From contig CAMTOT010000093.1 in the NCBI GenBank assembly GCA_947074165.1, forward strand, positions 1 to 9,664: DNA of 9,664 nucleotides. The letters are read 5' to 3'. Shown one piece after another: positions 6,388 through 9,664 of this stretch. Under the pieces are notes generated by a model. That model did not search any database. It was not told where the DNA came from and worked only from the letters and a program-made list of their open reading frames with translations. Both the position numbers and the translations under genes were made by a program. This DNA is from an uncultured Bacteroidales bacterium (GTDB lineage Bacteria; Bacteroidota; Bacteroidia; Bacteroidales; JAUNSR01). Each line of letters starts with the position of its first letter. Position 1 is the stretch's first letter.

Positions 6388-8688
6388 ATGAGCGATATAA
6401 TTCATCTATTGCCTGATTCGGTAGCTAACCAGATTGCCGCCGGAGAGGTTATTCAGCGTCCCGCATCGGTAGTAAAAGAACTTGTAGAAAATGCTATTGA
6501 TGCCGGAGCTACTTCAATTCATGTAATAATAAAAGATGCTGGGCGCACTCTAATACAGATTATAGATAACGGCAAAGGTATGTCAATGACAGATGCCCGA
6601 ATGGCATTTGAGCGTCATGCTACCTCAAAAATACGAAAGGCGTCAGACCTGTTCGCACTACGTACTATGGGTTTCCGCGGTGAGGCCCTGGCCAGTATTG
6701 CAGCCATAGCTCAGGTCGAATTACGCACCCGAAGAGAAGAAGATGAGGTCGGATGTCGTTTACTTATAAACGGTTCCGAAGTTGAAGCTCACGAGCCATG
6801 CATGACAGCTGTCGGCTCTAATTTTCAGATAAAAAATATCTTTTTTAATGTACCTGCAAGAAGAAAATTTTTAAAATCAAACACAACAGAACTAAACAAC
6901 ATAGTTACCGAGTTTGAGAGAATCGCCCTTGTCAATCCGTCCGTTAGTTTTACATTGTCGCATAATGATAATGAGATTATAAATCTCCATGCGTCAATGT
7001 TAAAACAGAGGATTGTATCACTGTTTAAAGACAAAAAGCTTAATCAGCAGCTATTGCCAGTAGAGGTAAAAACATCTCTTATAAACATCAGCGGATATAT
7101 TTGCAGACCCGAAGATGCCAAGAAGAAAAATTTTCTTCAGTACTTTTTTGTCAACGACAGATACATGCGTCATCCTTATTTTCATAAAGCTGTGATGCAG
7201 TGTTATGAAAAGCTTATTCCACAGATAGGGATGCCAAAATATTTTCTTTATTTCTCTGTAGATCCTGCTAATATAGATGTAAATATTCATCCTACTAAAA
7301 CAGAGATAAAGTTTGAGAACGAATCTCATATATGGCAGATAATCAGTGCCGCTATTAAAGAAGCATTAGGGAAATTCAGCGCCGTACCCTCTATCGATTT
7401 TGATATGGACGACGCGCCTGAGATACCGGTTCACAACATTGATAGAGTGCATACACCGCAGTCAGGCAATTTTTATAATCCTTTTCAGCAGGAAACAGCC
7501 TACAATCCGTTTGAGTCAAAAGAAGAATCAGATTCAGGCGAGTTTATTCCTGAAGTTAAGTCTACAGTCAGCACCATATCTTCATCTATAAATAAAAAAT
7601 CATCACCATCTTCCGGTGGTGCTCTTTTAGGATCTAAAGTAAACAAGCCCAAAGTAGATCCTCAATGGAGCACGCTTTACAGTGGCTTTGGCAATGCCAC
7701 AGATCTTCCGATGAACGAGATACCGGTAAAATCCGGTGGATATAATCCATTTGACGAGTCAAACCTTTCTGCAGACGAAACAGAGCCGCAGGCAGATTTT
7801 GACTCGCATGAATTTTCTAATCCAGAAGAGGCGGTTGAATTTGAAGGTGATCCGGATTATTTTCATACAGATGAAGTGTTTCCAGCTTCAAAGGCGGAGA
7901 AACAGGAAACGGCAACTGACGCAGGATCAAAAGATATGCCTGAGTCCATTAATCAGGAGCACACACCTTCAGTACAGACTATTTCGTCAAAAGTGAATAT
8001 TCCATCTGTGCAAAAAGATGTGTCCGAGGGACTTTTCGGTTCAAAAATTAATGCAGAAGAAAAGAGAAATATTTCGCAGCCTCAGATAATCCCATCTTCA
8101 GACACACAGAAGCCGCTTACTGGAAGTTACAAACAATATCTTCAGGTAAAGGGCAAATATATAGTGACAAATGTCAAGTCTGGTGTAATGATGATAGATC
8201 AGTTTAGAGCCAGCAAAAGAATATTTTTTGAGAAATACATGGCGCAAATTGCATCTAAAAAAGGTGTTTCTCAAGGAGTGCTGTTCCCTGATATTATTAC
8301 ATTATCAGTAGCAGACCAAACTATATTCGACGCTATAACTGATGACCTGTCTTTTCTTGGATTTGAGATATCTAATCTCGGTAATGGGTCTTATGCAATC
8401 AACGGCATACCGGCAGAGATTAAGAATACTGATAACATTGAGCTTATAAACTCTATGATAGAGACAGCAAAGACCAAAGGACGTGATGTAAAAGCCGATT
8501 ATCAGGAGCTTCTCGCGCTTCGTCTTGCAGAGTCTGCGGCATTACCTTACGGTCAGAATTTGTCACCCGACGATATGGAGCATCTTATAGATAATCTGTT
8601 TGCTACATCATCGCCAAACTATTCTCCCGACGGAAAGGTTATAATATCAGTTATGAGCCTTGATGAGATAGGCAAGAGATTTAAATAA
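6388..8688 (+). CDS. mutL: DNA mismatch repair protein MutL, long-linker form with degenerate endonuclease site
   Basis: MutL links mismatch recognition by MutS to strand removal. The N-terminal GHKL ATPase is intact: [12 protein letters not shown] (Glu31 and Asn35, matching E. coli Glu29 and Asn33), DNGKGM at 60-65, TSKI at 79-82, [10 protein letters not shown] at 95-104, and [13 protein letters not shown] with Lys304. The C-terminal dimerisation domain is about 578-766. At 766 residues it is well above the usual 600-650; the excess is an acidic, Ser-rich linker at about 333-577 with three YNPF motifs (363, 372, 452) and repeated TISS and GSK motifs. Endonuclease-type MutL carries DQHA(X)2E(X)4E; here the site reads [14 protein letters not shown] (604-617), and the later Cys and CPHGRP metal ligands are replaced ([14 protein letters not shown]). 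QGVLF (629-633) sits where MutL proteins bind the sliding clamp. It starts 22 nt after the small membrane gene. Identity is certain; lack of nicking activity is inferred. Confidence 0.97.
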   Translation: MSDIIHLLPDSVANQIAAGEVIQRPASVVKELVENAIDAGATSIHVIIKDAGRTLIQIIDNGKGMSMTDARMAFERHATSKIRKASDLFALRTMGFRGEALASIAAIAQVELRTRREEDEVGCRLLINGSEVEAHEPCMTAVGSNFQIKNIFFNVPARRKFLKSNTTELNNIVTEFERIALVNPSVSFTLSHNDNEIINLHASMLKQRIVSLFKDKKLNQQLLPVEVKTSLINISGYICRPEDAKKKNFLQYFFVNDRYMRHPYFHKAVMQCYEKLIPQIGMPKYFLYFSVDPANIDVNIHPTKTEIKFENESHIWQIISAAIKEALGKFSAVPSIDFDMDDAPEIPVHNIDRVHTPQSGNFYNPFQQETAYNPFESKEESDSGEFIPEVKSTVSTISSSINKKSSPSSGGALLGSKVNKPKVDPQWSTLYSGFGNATDLPMNEIPVKSGGYNPFDESNLSADETEPQADFDSHEFSNPEEAVEFEGDPDYFHTDEVFPASKAEKQETATDAGSKDMPESINQEHTPSVQTISSKVNIPSVQKDVSEGLFGSKINAEEKRNISQPQIIPSSDTQKPLTGSYKQYLQVKGKYIVTNVKSGVMMIDQFRASKRIFFEKYMAQIASKKGVSQGVLFPDIITLSVADQTIFDAITDDLSFLGFEISNLGNGSYAINGIPAEIKNTDNIELINSMIETAKTKGRDVKADYQELLALRLAESAALPYGQNLSPDDMEHLIDNLFATSSPNYSPDGKVIISVMSLDEIGKRFK

Positions 8689-8707
8689 TATCGAAATATT
8701 TCATATT

Positions 8708-9505
8708 ATGAATACTTACGGCATAGCGCTTACTCCCGTAATTCCTATGAGGAAAGAACCGGGTGAGCGCGAAGAGATGGTTTCTCAGATACTCTTTGGA
8801 GAACTGTTTACAATACTTGATACACAGGATAACTGGTTGTATATAGAGACATTGCATGATTCTTATCAAGGTTGGATAAGCGCTAATATGGCCACATTTA
8901 TTGATGAAGAAGAGTTTGGGAATTACCAAAAATCGCATAAATCATATCTGACAGTACCATCATCTGTAGTTAGATATCAGGATGCCGATAATGCCGGCAG
9001 CATAAACCTATCTGCAGGATCAGTATTTTATAATGTCAATGCAGGGATAGCCGACATACCCGGACGAAAGTATTTTCTTAATCAAAACAATATTTCTACG
9101 GGTGCTCATCATGATATAATAAAGACTGCAATGGAATTTCTCAACGTGCCATATCTATGGGGAGGGCGCAACGTGATGGGTATGGACTGCTCTGGTTTTG
9201 TGCAGATAGTATATCGTCTGAATGGGGTGGAATTGCCACGCGATGCTTCACAACAAATCTCTGTTGGCGAGACTGTATCCGACAGAAATCAGATATTGCC
9301 GGGAGATCTTCTTTTCTTTGGTAATGACAATGGCGGAATTACACATGTAGGGATAGCTATAGACCCGGAAAATGTGATACACTGTTCGGCAGATGTACAT
9401 ATAGACACGCTAAATGACGAGGGTATTTTTAATCGCAGACTTAATAAACAGACTCATCGCAACTTGCAGATAAAAAGATTTGTATATAAAAATATTAATC
9501 ATTAA
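8708..9505 (+). CDS. NlpC/P60 cysteine peptidase with SH3b domains, YkfC-like, probably cytoplasmic
   Basis: This 265-residue enzyme should cleave the gamma-D-glutamyl-diamino acid bond in peptidoglycan peptides. Residues 1-65 (VIPMRKEP, ILFGELFTIL, NWLYIETLHDSYQGWI) form one SH3b domain; 80-127 resemble a second. The NlpC/P60 domain is about 134-260: catalytic Cys161 in MDCSGF, His213 in THVGIA and a third residue His225 in VIHCSA. The 12-residue step between the histidines, Tyr149 in YLWGG, Asp160 and Asp179 in LPRDAS match, as I recall them, the positions that make Bacillus YkfC specific for a free N-terminal L-Ala. There is no signal peptide or lipobox, so I infer a cytoplasmic enzyme that recycles muropeptides rather than a wall hydrolase. 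It starts 19 nt after mutL and ends the run, before a possible terminator. Family assignment is firm; exact substrate is inferred. Confidence 0.92.
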   Translation: MNTYGIALTPVIPMRKEPGEREEMVSQILFGELFTILDTQDNWLYIETLHDSYQGWISANMATFIDEEEFGNYQKSHKSYLTVPSSVVRYQDADNAGSINLSAGSVFYNVNAGIADIPGRKYFLNQNNISTGAHHDIIKTAMEFLNVPYLWGGRNVMGMDCSGFVQIVYRLNGVELPRDASQQISVGETVSDRNQILPGDLLFFGNDNGGITHVGIAIDPENVIHCSADVHIDTLNDEGIFNRRLNKQTHRNLQIKRFVYKNINH

Positions 9506-9520
9506 GTTTACGTTTATAAA

Positions 9521-9552
9521 TTAAACAAAACATACGTAACTATTTTGTTTAA
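9521..9552 (+). terminator. Possible AT-rich terminator hairpin after the last gene of the run
   Basis: TTAAACAAAA (9521-9530) and TTTTGTTTAA (9543-9552) are exact reverse complements, giving a 10-bp stem with a 12-base loop, 15 nt after the peptidase stop codon. The stem has one G-C pair, so it is weak, but the T-rich right arm and AT-rich flank would suit termination. It is symmetrical and could serve convergent genes. Position and symmetry are its main support. Confidence 0.45.
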
Positions 9553-9599
9553 ATATTAATTCATCATTCATTTACTGGTTAATAACCTTATATTCTACT

Positions 9600-9664
9600 A
9601 TGTCATTTTATGCTTTTACAAGAAAAAAAGGTGTGCTGTTAATAATTCTCGGAACATATCGTAA
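9600..9664 (+). CDS. Possible start of a further gene, cut by the window edge
   Basis: An ATG at 9600 opens 21 complete codons (MSFYAFTRKKGVLLIILGTYR) that run off the end. A basic stretch followed by GVLLIILG could begin a signal peptide or membrane helix. The 94 nt separating it from the previous stop, with a hairpin between them, would fit a new transcription unit. No clear promoter precedes it. The reverse strand is also open over the last 57 bases and ends in a stop at 9608-9610, so a convergent gene is an equally simple reading. I cannot name a product. Confidence 0.25.
   Translation, partial: MSFYAFTRKKGVLLIILGTYR

Noticed and set aside
7051..7329. 92-residue minus-strand reading frame inside mutL, and other antisense frames at 571-894, 5450-5683 and 8681-8938
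   Set aside because: All lie opposite well-supported coding sequence and show no domain or start context of their own; they are by-products of the sense codons.
7736..7996. 86-residue forward frame within the MutL linker
   Set aside because: It is out of frame with an uninterrupted mutL, basic and low-complexity; the linker composition explains it and there is no sign of a frameshift.
9589..9596. TATATTCT as a possible Bacteroidota -7 promoter element before the ATG at 9600
   Set aside because: It lacks the final TTTG, has no matching -33 TTTG at about 20 bases spacing, and lies too close to the start codon.

Overview
This window looks like the end of a short-read assembly contig from an uncultured or metagenomic member of the Bacteroidota, most likely order Bacteroidales. 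The evidence is the AT-rich sequence, A/T-rich start contexts without clear Shine-Dalgarno motifs, and a gene set (two-parvulin PPIase, SurA-like lipoprotein, SurA, OstA-like protein, small tail-anchored protein, MutL) whose proteins resemble Bacteroidales families. No finer taxonomic call is justified. The first 55 bases are not genomic: they read as an Illumina P7/TruSeq adapter with an 8-base index, so real sequence starts at 56.

Layout: seven genes lie on the + strand from 106 to 9505, separated by only 10 to 43 nt, and probably form one transcription unit. (1) 106-2052: exported peptidyl-prolyl isomerase with two intact parvulin domains. (2) 2087-3001: lipoprotein resembling a SurA chaperone core with no recognisable isomerase active site. 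(3) 3022-4380: SurA. (4) 4391-6028: OstA/LptA-like protein. (5) 6072-6365: 97-residue tail-anchored protein of unknown function. (6) 6388-8688: MutL with a very long linker. (7) 8708-9505: SH3b plus NlpC/P60 peptidase without a signal peptide, resembling YkfC. An AT-rich hairpin at 9521-9552 may end the unit. At the right edge there is at most the start of another gene, whose strand cannot be settled.

How the genes fit together: genes 1 to 4 are an outer-membrane assembly cassette. Three are related periplasmic chaperones at different stages of losing isomerase active sites, and the fourth belongs to the lipopolysaccharide-transport fold. Gene 7 would recycle peptidoglycan peptides in the cytoplasm, so most of the unit serves the envelope. 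MutL (mismatch repair) is the functional outsider.

The least routine observations are a perfect 13-bp inverted repeat with a TTCG loop inside the first codons of the ostA-like gene, a MutL that has lost the expected endonuclease and zinc residues but keeps a clamp-binding-like motif, a repeated motif pair in the MutL linker, and complementary half active sites in the two SurA parvulin domains. I see no evidence of a mobile element, CRISPR array, RNA gene or new multi-gene system.
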